Assembly (NCBI RefSeq): GCF_000381545.1
Contig: NZ_KB906677.1
Coordinates: forward strand, 138,638 to 202,637
Reading direction: 5' to 3'
Length of the DNA stretch: 64,000 nt
Origin: Rhodonellum psychrophilum GCM71 = DSM 17998
GTDB taxonomy: Bacteria; Bacteroidota; Bacteroidia; Cytophagales; Cyclobacteriaceae
Position 1 is the stretch's first letter, and every line of letters begins with the position of its first letter. Made by a program: the position numbers and the translations under genes. Below, piece by piece: positions 44,469-53,781 of the stretch. The notes beneath the pieces were generated by a model. That model was not told the origin of the DNA, ran no database searches, and saw only the letters and a list, made by a program, of their open reading frames with translations.

Positions 44469-45266
44469 TTATTTTTTATTGCCACCAAGAATATTGCCTA
44501 AAATCGACCCAAGCCCACCAGAACCCATACCGGTATAACCGCTTTTTCCGCTGAGACCACCAAGTGTGGAAAGTATGGAGCCAAGCCCCCCACCACTTGT
44601 ACTCATGCCACTTCCTCCTCCCATCAATCCTCGACTCAAAGCCCCAGCCAGTAGACCACCGATCAATCCACCACCCATCCCGCCAGACGAGCCCTTGCGG
44701 TTTCGCCCACCACTGAGCATCCCTGCAATAACCAAAGGAGCAACTACACCTAACATTCCTTTCGCCATCTTAGGTGAAATCCCCACTTTTTGGAACAAAT
44801 CGTCCATTCCGGATTTACTGAAGAAAGACTGTGAAGTTGGATCCTCACCATGCTGCTGCGCAGCGTTGGCTTTATCCACAAACGTATCCAAGATGCTGAA
44901 TTGCTCTCTGTTGATATTCAAAAAGTCAGCAATCCCCTTGATTTTTTCGGTCTCCTCATCCGTATATTTTCCATCTGACTTTGCAAAACTGATGATGTCC
45001 GTCACAAAGGAGAACCGAAGTTCGCTTTTCTTCAAGACTTCCAGACATTTTTGCAAACTGATCATGTCCGGTTTGTTTGCTATTTGGACGATCTCGTTTT
45101 GAGCCTTTTCCGGGAGTTCTGCTGCTTCACCCATTATCCTCAAAAATTCAAGTTCTTCCGGGGAAGCATGTCCATCGACAGAGGCAACTACGGCCAATGC
45201 GCCAAAATAAGCTGCCTTTTCCTCATTTGAATAGTCTTTCAATAAAATTTGATCCTCGCTTTCCAT
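44469..45266 (-). CDS. TerB-domain protein with glycine-rich tail
   Basis: 265 residues. The N-terminal half (about 15-140) looks like a TerB/DjlA-type helical bundle: EEKAAYFGALAVVASVDGHA, then EELEFL, and FAKSDGKYTDEETEKIKGIA, with two paired acidic metal-binding turns. The second half has a hydrophobic stretch (MLGVVAPLVIAGML) and long Gly/Ser/Leu runs ending LGSILGNILGGNKK. TerB-like domains occur in stress and tellurite-resistance proteins; the role here is unknown. It is convergent with lepB. Confidence 0.7.
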   Translation of the reverse strand: MESEDQILLKDYSNEEKAAYFGALAVVASVDGHASPEELEFLRIMGEAAELPEKAQNEIVQIANKPDMISLQKCLEVLKKSELRFSFVTDIISFAKSDGKYTDEETEKIKGIADFLNINREQFSILDTFVDKANAAQQHGEDPTSQSFFSKSGMDDLFQKVGISPKMAKGMLGVVAPLVIAGMLSGGRNRKGSSGGMGGGLIGGLLAGALSRGLMGGGSGMSTSGGGLGSILSTLGGLSGKSGYTGMGSGGLGSILGNILGGNKK

Positions 45267-45349
45267 ATTAAAAACTGAATTGGTTTACAGATTGAAACGT
45301 TGTTTTCTGTCAGATATTGAAATCGACTTTGGCTTTGATTTATTTAATG

Positions 45350-45374
45350 ATGTCCAAATATTTTTTTGGACATC
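45350..45374. repeat. Perfect 9-bp hairpin upstream of repeat copy E
   Basis: GATGTCCAA and TTGGACATC form a perfect stem around a 7-nt loop of A/T residues. It lies in the gap 45267-45586, where I see no gene; the rest of this gap is repeat copy E. Confidence 0.5.
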
Positions 45375-45395
45375 TGCAAGTTTCACTTCTCCATT

Positions 45396-45568
45396 AAAAC
45401 CGAATTATGCATTGGGTTTCATGAAAGGGGTTGGAAATAAAAGAAAATCAGTCTATTTGGAGAATAAGGTCTGGCCCCAAGATGCTGAAGTCAGATACAG
45501 CAAACAAAGACTTGATTTTTTGGCAAATTCAGGCTGGAATTGAATTGGTCTCGCACAAAATGAGTAAA
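45396..45568 (+). repeat. MITE-like repeat, copy E
   Basis: Left end AAAACCGAATTATGCATTGG, core AAGAAAATCAGTCTATTTGG, then AAACAAAGACTTGATT (shared with copy D) and GGCTGGAATTGAATTGGT, right end CACAAAATGAGTAAAA (diverged). Confidence 0.65.
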
Positions 45569-45586
45569 AATGAGCAATGAAAAAAG

Positions 45587-46249
45587 TCACCACTTAATTT
45601 CCTCTAGTCCTTTTTCTCTTAAATAAGCATTGGCTTTGGAGAAATGACCACTCCCCAAAAAGCCCCTATATGCTGATAATGGACTAGGATGTGGTGCCTC
45701 CAGTTTCAGATGTTTTTCGGAGGAAATCAATGCCCCCTTCTTTTGTGCATACGCACCCCAGAGCATGAAAACGGTATGTTGATGATGTGCTGCAATGCGT
45801 CCGATCACCGCATCCGTAAATTTCTCCCAGCCTTTATTCTGATGGGACCCTGCCTGATTGGCCTTTACCGTCAAAGTTGCGTTGAGCAACAGAACACCTT
45901 GATCCGCCCATTTGGTGAGGTTTCCATGTGCGGGAATGGAAGTCCCCAAATCCCGTTTTATTTCCTTAAAAATATTCAACAGACTTGGAGGGAAAGGAAT
46001 ACCCTCTTGTACCGAAAATGACAGCCCATGTGCTTGATCGAGGCCATGGTAAGGATCTTGGCCCAGAATTACGACCTTCACTTTTTCGAAGGGACAGTGC
46101 CAGAAAGCATTGAAAATATCATTCCCTTTCGGATAGATTTCTTGATTTTTGTACTCATTTTTTATGAAATCCACCAACTCAATAAAATAGGGCTTGGAAA
46201 ATTCAGCCTCCATTATATTTTTCCAACTTGGTTCAATTTTAACATCCAT
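45587..46249 (-). CDS. ung: Uracil-DNA glycosylase
   Basis: Removes uracil from DNA in base-excision repair. 220 residues, family 1. The water-activating motif is GQDPYHGLDQAHGLSFSV, the uracil-binding region is LLLNATLTV, and the minor-groove/Leu loop motif is HPSPLSAYRGFLG. It lies divergent from apaG with about 75 bp between. Confidence 0.96.
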   Translation of the reverse strand: MDVKIEPSWKNIMEAEFSKPYFIELVDFIKNEYKNQEIYPKGNDIFNAFWHCPFEKVKVVILGQDPYHGLDQAHGLSFSVQEGIPFPPSLLNIFKEIKRDLGTSIPAHGNLTKWADQGVLLLNATLTVKANQAGSHQNKGWEKFTDAVIGRIAAHHQHTVFMLWGAYAQKKGALISSEKHLKLEAPHPSPLSAYRGFLGSGHFSKANAYLREKGLEEIKW

Positions 46250-46324
46250 ATCATTTGAAATTCGTAAACAATCCTTAAATTTATTAGATTTTGCGTACTT
46301 TTAATTCTTTAAAATAAAGATATT

Positions 46325-46711
46325 ATGATCACTGCCATTACTGAGGGAATCGTCGTCACCGTGGAAGTTACCTACCAAGCCGAATTTTCCAGTCCCCATC
46401 AGCACCATTTTGTCTTTACCTATAAAGTGAGTATTGAGAACAAAAGCCCTTTCACCATCCAGTTGTTGCGGAGAAAATGGGAGATTTCAGATGCTGGAGA
46501 TATCCCCAAGATCGTTGAAGGAGATGGTGTCATCGGTCAGCAACCCATCTTGGAACCTGGAGATTCCCATCATTATGTGTCGGGCTGCAATCTAAAATCA
46601 GGATTAGGCAAAATGAAAGGTTTTTATTACATGGAGAAAGTGTTGGATGGAAAGATCATTGAAGTTGCCATTCCAGAATTCCATTTGATCTCTCCTATTT
46701 TTAACAATTGA
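46325..46711 (+). CDS. apaG: ApaG domain protein
   Basis: 128 residues covering a single ApaG (FN3-like beta) domain: HHFVFTYKVSIENKSPFTIQ, RKWEISDAGDIPKIVEGDGV and GVIGQQPILEPGDSHHYVSG, then MKGFYYM. The protein is linked to Co2+/Mg2+ handling and Ap4A levels in enterobacteria, but its biochemical role is unsettled. The methyltransferase gene follows after 1 bp. Confidence 0.92.
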   Translation: MITAITEGIVVTVEVTYQAEFSSPHQHHFVFTYKVSIENKSPFTIQLLRRKWEISDAGDIPKIVEGDGVIGQQPILEPGDSHHYVSGCNLKSGLGKMKGFYYMEKVLDGKIIEVAIPEFHLISPIFNN

Positions 46712-46712
46712 T

Positions 46713-47492
46713 TTGGGCCTTTCTTTTTACGCCGTCAAAGCATTTCTGAAGCATTGGCTTGTCAATGAAGAAAGGCATTCGATTCAATCCCCATTGGCGT
46801 TTGAGATTTACAACGGTCTTTTGAATTATTCGAAGAATGCGGTAGACAAAGACCTGGATCTTGAAGAGTTCAGACATTTACTTTTGAAAGATGACCAAGT
46901 ATTGGAAATAGAGGATTTTGGTGCAGGATCCAAAAAACTAAAAACCAACACAAGAATTGCCTCCGATATCACCAAGTTCAGTACGAGTACGAGGAAATTC
47001 TCCCAGCTTTACCAATACTTTTGTAGCATCACTCCCGCTGAAAAAGTATTGGAATTGGGGACTTGTGTAGGCATCAATGCCCGTTATCTGTCCAGGGAAG
47101 TAAAAGGGGATTTATATTCTTTTGAAGGAGCTGAAGCTTTGTTTCAAAAAGCACAGGAAAACAATCCTCCAAAAAACATCCACTATGTCTTGGGACAAAT
47201 CCAAGACACCTTGCCTTCAATATTAAGTGAAAACGGGCAAGTTGATTTTGTGCTGATCGATGCTACACATACCTACAAGGGGACGAAGGCCTATTTCGAG
47301 TTGATTTTGCCCTACTTGGGGGCTACAAGTATCGTGGCGATAGCCGATATTCATTGGTCAAGAGAAATGAATAAAGCTTGGGAAGAGATCAAGAGCCATC
47401 CAAATATCAGTATCAGTATGGATTTTTATGAATGCGGTATCTTGATTTTTAAAAAGGGAATTGCAAAAAACCATTATGTTCTTCACTATTGA
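46713..47492 (+). CDS. Class I SAM-dependent methyltransferase (O-methyltransferase-like)
   Basis: 259 residues, probably starting at the TTG directly after apaG, since the family-like N-terminus (FLKHWLVNEERHSIQSPLAF) begins at once and no ATG is near. The SAM-binding motif I is VLELGTCVGINARYLS and the acidic loop VDFVLIDATHTYKG follows, as in tRNA- or catechol-type O-methyltransferases (IVAIADIHWSREM). Substrate unknown. Coupling with apaG suggests a shared operon. Its 3' end overlaps the convergent gene by 7 bp. Confidence 0.75.
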   Translation: MGLSFYAVKAFLKHWLVNEERHSIQSPLAFEIYNGLLNYSKNAVDKDLDLEEFRHLLLKDDQVLEIEDFGAGSKKLKTNTRIASDITKFSTSTRKFSQLYQYFCSITPAEKVLELGTCVGINARYLSREVKGDLYSFEGAEALFQKAQENNPPKNIHYVLGQIQDTLPSILSENGQVDFVLIDATHTYKGTKAYFELILPYLGATSIVAIADIHWSREMNKAWEEIKSHPNISISMDFYECGILIFKKGIAKNHYVLHY

Positions 47493-48085
47493 GGTTTTTG
47501 CAAAACAAAGAAAAGTTCGGACCCCTGACGGGCAGGAATGGAATTCTTGCAGGCTTCCATTTTCAAAACATGAAATAAGTCCTTGAAATACCCGAGGTAT
47601 TCCGATTCTGAGCCACCAAAGGGTGGGCCTTGGGGCTGAAAATCCCGATTGAACAAAACGCCAACCAATTTACCCCCGGGTTTGAGGAGCGCGTGCATTT
47701 TTGCCGCATACTGGGATCTCATTTCGGGAGGAAGCGCACAGAAGAAGGTTTGTTCCAAAATCAAGTCATATTGGCCATCATGAGCAAAGAAATTTTCCTG
47801 GTGGCATTGGCTTTTAGGGAAATCCGGATTGGCTAGCAAAAATTCACCAAGAGGAACCGGAGAAATATCGAGAATATGGAGGTTTTCGAACCCGATTTGA
47901 AAAGCATAGGAAGCTTCATGTCCATTTCCGGCTCCAGGGACCAGAATAGACAATTGAAAATTAAGAATTTGGTCCAAATATTGCTTAAGCGGCGTGGAGA
48001 TGCTGCCGAGGTCCCATCCAGTCTCTTTATTGAGATACCGGGAAGACCAATAAAGTTCCTCTAAGGATATAAGCATAAAATTCAT
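47486..48085 (-). CDS. TPMT-family SAM-dependent methyltransferase
   Basis: 199 residues. The family start GWDLGSISTPLKQYLD (substrate loop WDxG) is followed by SAM motif I ILVPGAGNGHEASYAF, DIILEQTFFCALPPEMR-type YDLILEQTFFCALPPEMR, and the LKPGGKLVGVLF strand. Thiopurine-methyltransferase-like bacterial proteins methylate thiols, sulfide, selenium or tellurium compounds; which applies here is open. A second ATG 9 bp inside is an equal start candidate. It is convergent with the preceding methyltransferase. Confidence 0.78.
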   Translation of the reverse strand: MNFMLISLEELYWSSRYLNKETGWDLGSISTPLKQYLDQILNFQLSILVPGAGNGHEASYAFQIGFENLHILDISPVPLGEFLLANPDFPKSQCHQENFFAHDGQYDLILEQTFFCALPPEMRSQYAAKMHALLKPGGKLVGVLFNRDFQPQGPPFGGSESEYLGYFKDLFHVLKMEACKNSIPARQGSELFFVLQKPQ

Positions 48086-48109
48086 TATTTTTGATAAAAA
48101 TACAATAAT

Positions 48110-49036
48110 ATGGCCATGGACAGCAATTACGAATATGAAAAACCAAAAAGAGGTGATAAGGGGAAAAATATCCTGATCATCGTATTGATCATACTAATCA
48201 TCCTCAGTGGTGTAAAATTATATACTGACAATCTGGACAAGAACCGAAAAACAGAAGAAATACTGATCCTATCAGTGGACAACAATGAGCTGAACAAAAG
48301 ACTGGATTCAGTGACTTTTCAGTTGGATCTCAGGATTCAGGAGATCGAAAAATTGGGTGGGGATATCGCCTCTCTCGAGGAAATAAGGGAACAACTTGTC
48401 ATGGAACGTAATTCCAATGCCAAAAGATCTGCAGGAGAAATAGCGGCCCTGAACAAAAAAATCAACAGCTTCACCCAGGTTTTTAAGGAAAAAGACGAGG
48501 AAATCCTACGGCTAAGGGAGGTAAACGAGCAGTTGTTTTCGGAAAATGAGACACTCAAATCCACCCAAGCGGTGATTGAAGAGCAAGTGGTCAAGCTCAA
48601 CATCAAACAACAGGAGCTTCAAGATAAAGTAAACATCGCGGCAAGGTTGAAGGCTGAAAACATTTTGGTTGCTGCGGTGAATTCCCGTGGAAAAGAGAGG
48701 GAAGATGGATTCAAGAACAGACAGATCGAAAAGCTGAAAGTAAGTTTTAACCTGGCAGACAATAAAGTGGCCGAGTTTGGAACACGTGACATCTACGTCC
48801 AGATCATTGCGCCCAACAACCAACCGATTTTTGATGTGGCCAGAGGTTCCGGAACCTTTGCCATTGATGGAAGGGAAGAATTCTATACCGTTCACAAAGA
48901 CATTCTTTTTGACAACAGCAAGCAAGAATTGACTTATTTCTACGAAAGGGGCTCTAATTATACCCCCGGAAAATATGTCGTGCGGATATATGCAGATGGT
49001 TACGAAATCGGGACCAAGAATTTTGAGGTGAAATAA
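48110..49036 (+). CDS. Membrane-anchored coiled-coil protein, unknown function
   Basis: 308 residues: basic N-terminus, one membrane segment (ILIIVLIILIILSGVKLY, about 20-38), a long coiled coil rich in Glu/Lys heptads (about 45-190) and a C-terminal beta domain (about 200-308, KVSFNLADNKVAEFGTRDIY, then VQIIAPNNQPIFDVARGSGT). It resembles conserved Bacteroidota proteins of unknown role. It lies 100 bp upstream of rpsF but the ribosomal genes have their own promoter. Confidence 0.7.
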   Translation: MAMDSNYEYEKPKRGDKGKNILIIVLIILIILSGVKLYTDNLDKNRKTEEILILSVDNNELNKRLDSVTFQLDLRIQEIEKLGGDIASLEEIREQLVMERNSNAKRSAGEIAALNKKINSFTQVFKEKDEEILRLREVNEQLFSENETLKSTQAVIEEQVVKLNIKQQELQDKVNIAARLKAENILVAAVNSRGKEREDGFKNRQIEKLKVSFNLADNKVAEFGTRDIYVQIIAPNNQPIFDVARGSGTFAIDGREEFYTVHKDILFDNSKQELTYFYERGSNYTPGKYVVRIYADGYEIGTKNFEVK

Positions 49037-49069
49037 GCCAAATGATTCCCATCATTTATGGATGTGGAT

Positions 49070-49100
49070 TTGGACAAAACAAAATATTAGTCTAAATTTG
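49070..49100 (+). promoter_or_regulatory. Promoter of rpsF-rpsR-rplI
   Basis: TTG (49070-49072), 20 nt, TAAATTTG (49093-49100): a full Bacteroidota promoter 38 bp before rpsF. Confidence 0.75.
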
Positions 49101-49138
49101 CGGTCTGTTTAAATAATACATCATTAAACGATTAAAAA

Positions 49139-49510
49139 ATGTTCCAAAAAAATTATGAAACGGTATTCATACTAACTCCCGTTTTGTCTGAGATTCAGAC
49201 AAAGGATACCGTAGACAAGTTTATAAACTTGTTAAAAGTAGAGGGGGCAGATGTCATCAATGTTGAAAGTTGGGGTCTTAAGAAGATGGCTTACCCAATT
49301 CAGAAAAAAAGCACTGGATTTTACGTATTGGTTGAGTTCAAAAGTCAGCCTACGTTAATCAAAAAGTTTGAACTTGAACTCAGAAGAGACGAAAAAGTAC
49401 TTCGCTTCTTGACTACTGTCTTGGACAAACATTCTTTACTCTATGCAGATAGAAGAAGAAAAGGTGAATTTAACAAAAAAACTGAAGCCAAGGAGGAGCA
49501 AGCAAAATGA
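49139..49510 (+). CDS. rpsF: 30S ribosomal protein S6
   Basis: 123 residues. The S6 fold is clear: [57 protein letters not shown], and a basic/acidic C-terminal tail. It pairs with S18 on the small-subunit platform, and its gene overlaps rpsR by 4 bp. Confidence 0.97.
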   Translation: MFQKNYETVFILTPVLSEIQTKDTVDKFINLLKVEGADVINVESWGLKKMAYPIQKKSTGFYVLVEFKSQPTLIKKFELELRRDEKVLRFLTTVLDKHSLLYADRRRKGEFNKKTEAKEEQAK

Positions 49511-49758
49511 CACTTAAGAACGAACCGATCAACAGAGTAGAAAACAGAAAAAAATACTGTCGTTTCAAAAAACACGGCATTAAGTATATTGACTACAAAG
49601 ATCCTAACTTCTTATTGAAGTTTGTAAATGAGCAAGGTAAAATTCTTCCTAGAAGATTAAGCGGAAACTCTGCAAAGTTCCAGAGAAAAGTGGCAAATGC
49701 CATTAAAAAGGCAAGACACTTGGCATTATTGCCTTACGTGGCTGATGGTTTGAAATAA
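49507..49758 (+). CDS. rpsR: 30S ribosomal protein S18
   Basis: 83 residues, typical S18: [54 protein letters not shown]. The first Cys of zinc-binding S18 types is kept but the rest are not, so it is the zinc-free form. It overlaps rpsF by 4 bp and precedes rplI by 41 bp. Confidence 0.97.
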   Translation: MTLKNEPINRVENRKKYCRFKKHGIKYIDYKDPNFLLKFVNEQGKILPRRLSGNSAKFQRKVANAIKKARHLALLPYVADGLK

Positions 49759-49799
49759 TACCAGCTGTTCTATCCCAAACATTAATAAATTTTACAACA

Positions 49800-50243
49800 A
49801 TGGAAGTTATTTTAAAGACAGACATAAAAGGACTTGGCTATAAGAATGACCTTGTGCCTGTAAAGGCAGGATACGGTAGAAATTACCTGATTCCACAAGG
49901 CTTCGCTGTATTGGCTACAGATTCCAATAGAAGGATTCTTGCTGAAAACATCAAGCAGGCTGCTCACAAAGCAGAAAAAATCAAAACTGAAGCAGAAACT
50001 ATTTCTGCACAACTTGCTGAGATCACTTTGGAAATCAAAGCGAAAATCGGTGAGTCTGGAAAACTTTTCGGAAAAGTGACTACGCTTCAAATTTCAGATG
50101 CATTGGCAGCACAAGGGATCATGATTGACAGAAAGAAAATTTCTATCAACACTCCTGTTCAAGGTGCCGGTGAATTTGAAGCTGAGGTTGATCTTCACAG
50201 AGAAGTGAAACAAAACGTAAAATTCGTTGTAGTAGCTGAGTAA
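49800..50243 (+). CDS. rplI: 50S ribosomal protein L9
   Basis: 147 residues. The N-domain signature (VILKTDIKGLGYKNDLVPVK, then AGYGRNYLIPQGFAV) and the central helix plus C-domain (IGESGKLFGKVTTLQISDAL, IDRKKISINTPVQGAGEFEA) are complete. Last gene of the S6-S18-L9 operon, closed by a terminator. Confidence 0.97.
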   Translation: MEVILKTDIKGLGYKNDLVPVKAGYGRNYLIPQGFAVLATDSNRRILAENIKQAAHKAEKIKTEAETISAQLAEITLEIKAKIGESGKLFGKVTTLQISDALAAQGIMIDRKKISINTPVQGAGEFEAEVDLHREVKQNVKFVVVAE

Positions 50244-50261
50244 TACGGCCTACAATGAAAC

Positions 50262-50299
50262 AAAAAAAAGGCTTTCCTTAATCGGGAAAGCCTTTTTTT
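50262..50299. terminator. Bidirectional terminator between rplI and the 82-residue gene
   Basis: AAAAAGGCTTTCC pairs with GGAAAGCCTTTTT across a 7-nt loop; A-run on one side and T-run on the other, so it can serve both convergent genes. Confidence 0.85.
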
Positions 50300-50313
50300 G
50301 TTTACTACTCCAT

Positions 50314-50562
50314 TTAAAGCGCTGCAATTTTCTCGAGGTCTTCTATCAGTTTTTTCGAAACAGCCTTATTGTTTTCATTTCTTTTAGCCTTCAAAAGTTC
50401 GAGCGCCTCTCCACTTTTCTCGATTACCCCCTTAGGATTGTTGTCATGTTTGTAGCTATTCCAGCACCAAGACAATTCCGCATGAAGTTTTCCATCGATT
50501 TTCAATTTCTCAAGTTTCTCCAAAGTAGAAACCACTGTTTTCTCTAAATTTTTTGCTGACAT
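50314..50562 (-). CDS. Small hypothetical helical protein
   Basis: 82 residues, MSAKNLEKTVVSTLEKLEKL onward, all predicted helix and rich in Lys and Glu. It has a Trp/Cys-containing centre (HAELSWCWNSYKHDNNPKGV), which is unusual enough to suggest a conserved fold. It has no export signal. I do not recognise the family. It shares a terminator with rplI. Confidence 0.6.
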   Translation of the reverse strand: MSAKNLEKTVVSTLEKLEKLKIDGKLHAELSWCWNSYKHDNNPKGVIEKSGEALELLKAKRNENNKAVSKKLIEDLEKIAAL

Positions 50563-50753
50563 GATAAAATAAGTTTTGTTAAAAAAAGGATTTTGAAGTT
50601 GATTATCTCAAGCAAAATTCCATATTTTTTCTGCAAATACAAAACAATCAAATATTTAGGCCCTATATATTGCCAAACAATCGATTTCAAAGCCTCATTT
50701 GGCTATATATTTATTCTTGCTGATTTTGGTATATTTACCCAAACCCCTATAAA

Positions 50754-51392
50754 ATGATCAGAAAGCAAAGCCAACAGGAAGAATTTGCCAACAGCATCAC
50801 CCATGGATTTGGGATCTTGTTCAGCATCATTGCCATTTCACTTCTGGTGACTTTTTCGGTTTTGGATGGATCGGCGATCGACATCATCAGCTGCAGTCTT
50901 TTTGGGGGCTCCATATTGCTTCTCTATACCTTTTCCACACTTTACCATGCCACTCCTGAAGGACCCATCAAAACATGGCTCAGGACCTTTGACCATATCG
51001 GGATATATTTTCTGATTGCAGGCACCTATACCCCATTTCTATTGAGCGGGATTCAGGGGCAAACTGGTTGGTTATTTTTCGGGATTGTCTGGACACTGGC
51101 ACTTTTGGGTGTCATCTTCAAGATTTTCTACACCCACCGCTTCCAAAAAGCCTCTTTGATCTTGTATTTAGGCATGGGCTGGATGGCACTTTTCATTGCC
51201 AAACCTTTACTCGAAAACCTCAGCATCCCCTCTCTTTCATTGATCGCCGCAGGTGGAATTAGCTATACGTTGGGCACCATCTTTTATACCAGAACCACCA
51301 TGCGATTCGCACACACCATTTGGCATCTATTCGTTTTGGCGGGCACCATCCTTCATTTTATTGCCATTCTGTACATGATCCAGGGCCATTAG
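50754..51392 (+). CDS. Hemolysin III / PAQR-family membrane protein
   Basis: 212 residues with seven hydrophobic segments and the family motifs: EEFANSITHGFGILFSI at the N-terminus, LYTFSTLYHATPEGPIK (the SxxYH metal motif), FDHIGIYFLIAGTYTPFLL, and FAHTIWHLFVLAGTILHFIA (the HxxxH pair). Family members are probably zinc-dependent membrane hydrolases; haemolytic activity is not established for most. Confidence 0.88.
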   Translation: MIRKQSQQEEFANSITHGFGILFSIIAISLLVTFSVLDGSAIDIISCSLFGGSILLLYTFSTLYHATPEGPIKTWLRTFDHIGIYFLIAGTYTPFLLSGIQGQTGWLFFGIVWTLALLGVIFKIFYTHRFQKASLILYLGMGWMALFIAKPLLENLSIPSLSLIAAGGISYTLGTIFYTRTTMRFAHTIWHLFVLAGTILHFIAILYMIQGH

Positions 51393-51488
51393 GAGAAAAA
51401 GAAGGAAGCCCTTTAAAATCCATGAAAATTTTATTGCTTGAAATTTAGTCAATTAGCTAACAAACCATAAAATTCTTTTGGGTCGGAC

Positions 51489-51519
51489 TTGCATCAAAAA
51501 AAAAGTCGCCCTACATTTG
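51489..51519 (+). promoter_or_regulatory. Promoter of tRNA-Gln
   Basis: TTG (51489-51491), 20 nt, TACATTTG (51512-51519); same -7 box as the SRP RNA gene. It ends 38 bp before the mature tRNA. Confidence 0.7.
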
Positions 51520-51557
51520 TGTCACCATAAAGAAAAGCAATTTATTTATGTTTGAAT

Positions 51558-51630
51558 TGGCCGATGGTGTAACTGGCAACACGTCTGGTTTTGGTCCAGA
51601 AGAGTCCAGGTTCGAGCCCTGGTCGGCCAA
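51558..51630 (+). tRNA. tRNA-Gln (anticodon UUG)
   Basis: A full cloverleaf can be drawn: acceptor TGGCCGA/TCGGCCA, anticodon stem TCTGG/CCAGA with loop TTTTGGT (anticodon TTG), five-base variable region, and T-arm CCAGG/CCTGG with TTCGAGC. The discriminator is A, and the 3' CCA is not encoded, so the CCA-adding enzyme in this window would be needed. Confidence 0.95.
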
Positions 51631-51634
51631 CAAA

Positions 51635-51661
51635 AGCAGCTCAATGAGCTGCTTTTTTTTT
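51635..51661 (+). terminator. Terminator of tRNA-Gln
   Basis: AGCAGCTCA and TGAGCTGCT form a stem around a very short loop, followed by nine T residues, 5 bp after the tRNA. Confidence 0.8.
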
Positions 51662-51718
51662 GCCCTTTTGGGTAAACAATACTTTTTCAAAATTAATCTC
51701 CTCTCCAATTTCTCTTCT

Positions 51719-51890
51719 TAAACCCGAAATATGCATCAGGTTTCCATATGAGATCGAAACTGCAAGAAAATCAGACTATTATGAGACTGATTCATGACAC
51801 CAATAGGGTGATGTCAAAAAAATCAACAAATAATTGAACATCAGTTAATTTTACTATTGAATTGAGTTCGCTAAGCATAAAACGGATTAA
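51719..51890 (+). repeat. MITE-like repeat, copy F
   Basis: Left end TTAAACCCGAAATATGCATC, core GATCGAAACTGCAAGAAAAT then CAGACTATT, ACACCAATAGGGTGATGTCA, right end AAGCATAAAACGGATTAA. TTAA is present at both outer ends. Confidence 0.75.
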
Positions 51891-51976
51891 ATTGCTTCCG
51901 CATCATCCCCAAAAGGACTACACATTTTCTTCCAACAAAAATTGCTGTTGTTTCCAAAATCGGAGCTGGGCGGATT

Positions 51977-52150
51977 CAACCAGAAATATGCATTGGGCTT
52001 CCTGGCGGGACTGCAACTACAGGAAAATCAGACTATTTGGATAATAATGAATAGCCCAATTTGCTGAAGTAAAAAAAATAGTAAACAACCAACTGATTAT
52101 CAGGCAATTTCAGACTGGAACAACATTGATAATGCATAAAACGGGATTAA
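51977..52150 (+). repeat. MITE-like repeat, copy G
   Basis: Left end CAACCAGAAATATGCATTGG, core CAACTACAGGAAAATCAGAC then TATTTGGA, AACTGATTATCAGGCAATTT, right end ATGCATAAAACGGGATTAA. Tandem with copy F, 86 bp apart. The remaining bases of the 51662-52270 gap hold nothing I can support. Confidence 0.75.
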
Positions 52151-52270
52151 TGATCAGACTATTCGTTTGAAATGGGTTTTTCCCCAAACAAAAAAAGAAA
52201 AGATTTCTTCCTTCAAAAAAACCCAAACCAATAAAGGCTGGACGAAACACAGCGCAATTGCCGAAGAGCC

Positions 52271-53740
52271 TTATGGCCAACGGTTGGGCACTGTGTGGGT
52301 GTTCAGAATCCTGAAGGCATCATTGATCACTTCTTCGGTTTTTTGCGCTTTCCAGATATGCTCCCGGGCATATTTCCCCGCTGATTCCAGATCCACGATG
52401 GGATAGGGATAGTCCTCCCCTAAAATAAACCCCATCATCTGCTGTTCTATGGCTGTAATCTTCCAAGGTTCATGCAGAAAGGCAAGGGGAATTTTACCCA
52501 ATTCCGGAACCCATTTCCTAATAAATACACCATCGGGATCATGGTCTTGGGATTGTTTGACTGGATTGTATATCCGCACCGTATTGATCCCTGTGACGCC
52601 AGCCTGCATCTGCAACTGGGGATAATGGATACCGGGCTCAAAATCCAGAAACATTCTTGCCAAATGGTCTTTCCCCACCCTCCAATCCTGCCATAAGTGA
52701 TGGGTCAGGAAAGAAACCAGCATGGCCCGCATCCTGAAATTCAGATACCCTGTCTCGATCAGGCAACGCATGCAGGCATCCACAAGGGGAAAGCCTGTTC
52801 TCCCCTCCTTCCAAGCTTCGATTCCCAATAATTTCTTTTCTTCCCGAAGTCCATCAAATCCCCTGTTCACGTTTTCAAATTCCATCCGACATTCCATTTC
52901 GAATTTTTGGATGAAATGGCAATGCCAGCGAAGCCTGGATTGGAAATTGGTCAAATTCTTTATCTGAAAACCCTCTTTCTTTCGCTTTTCTGCTGCCTGA
53001 AAGACTTGCCTGATGGACAAATTTCCCCATGCCAGATAGGGTGAAAGACGGCTGCAGCCTTTTCTGCTCAATTCGGGTTTGCTGATGTGCTTGTTGTAAT
53101 TTTTGGCCCTTTCGGACAAAAAGGAATTGAAATACTTCCAAGCAGTGCTTTCTCCACCCTTTTGCACCTGGGGATTGAGGCTCTTCCAGTTTTCGGGAAT
53201 TGGAAGGGTTTTGAGTTCGGCCTCAAATAATTTCGAAAGCGTGTAAAACCTTCCTTTGGTAAGGTCTGGATCAAAGCTTTTTGAAGACATCATTTTCTCC
53301 CAATCCTTGCTCCAGTTCGACCTGTTTTTTCGTCCTCTTTTCACTCCCTGCTGACTGTATTCGTTCCAAAGGATATTCCTATCCCTAAAAAACCTTTTCA
53401 TGCGCTTGTCTCTTTCGAAGGTCACAGCGATACCCGTTTCTTGGTGGGAAAAAACCTGCTTGATTTCAAAATGGCGGGTCAATGCAGAAAAAAAATCTTC
53501 CACTTCCATCTGATAATAATGAACCCTGCCATCAAATGGGGAAAGTTGAGCATTCAGGTCAACCAGACTTTGGGAGACGAACCGCCAATGGCGCTGATCG
53601 CTCTGTTTGGCTGCGACCAGGCTAGGCTCGAACAGGTAGACCAAAATCAAGGGCAGTCCATCTGAAATGGCGCTGTGCAATGCTTCATGGTCCCTGATTC
53701 TCAAATCCCTTTTTAACCAAACGACGTTTACCTTCTCCAT
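52271..53740 (-). CDS. Photolyase / cryptochrome-family flavoprotein
   Basis: 489 residues from the ATG at 53740 ([20 protein letters not shown]). The N-terminal Rossmann domain binds the antenna; the C-terminal FAD domain shows [58 protein letters not shown] and the [19 protein letters not shown] helix. The [11 protein letters not shown] segment differs from class I CPD photolyases, so CPD repair, 6-4 repair and signalling are all possible. It is divergent from a TIGR03643-type gene, a pairing known in other bacteria. Confidence 0.88.
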   Translation of the reverse strand: MEKVNVVWLKRDLRIRDHEALHSAISDGLPLILVYLFEPSLVAAKQSDQRHWRFVSQSLVDLNAQLSPFDGRVHYYQMEVEDFFSALTRHFEIKQVFSHQETGIAVTFERDKRMKRFFRDRNILWNEYSQQGVKRGRKNRSNWSKDWEKMMSSKSFDPDLTKGRFYTLSKLFEAELKTLPIPENWKSLNPQVQKGGESTAWKYFNSFLSERAKNYNKHISKPELSRKGCSRLSPYLAWGNLSIRQVFQAAEKRKKEGFQIKNLTNFQSRLRWHCHFIQKFEMECRMEFENVNRGFDGLREEKKLLGIEAWKEGRTGFPLVDACMRCLIETGYLNFRMRAMLVSFLTHHLWQDWRVGKDHLARMFLDFEPGIHYPQLQMQAGVTGINTVRIYNPVKQSQDHDPDGVFIRKWVPELGKIPLAFLHEPWKITAIEQQMMGFILGEDYPYPIVDLESAGKYAREHIWKAQKTEEVINDAFRILNTHTVPNRWP

Positions 53741-53781
53741 GTGATGCCTAAACAATTGTGACTGTCCATGGTTTTGAAATT

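Noticed and set aside
44316-44501. 61-codon frame after lepB with a hydrophobic start
   Set aside because: It is read through the lepB terminator hairpin and into the end of the convergent TerB-like gene; chance frame.
48781-48796. CACGTG in the coiled-coil gene as a parS site
   Set aside because: The flanks are not palindromic and do not fit the parS consensus.
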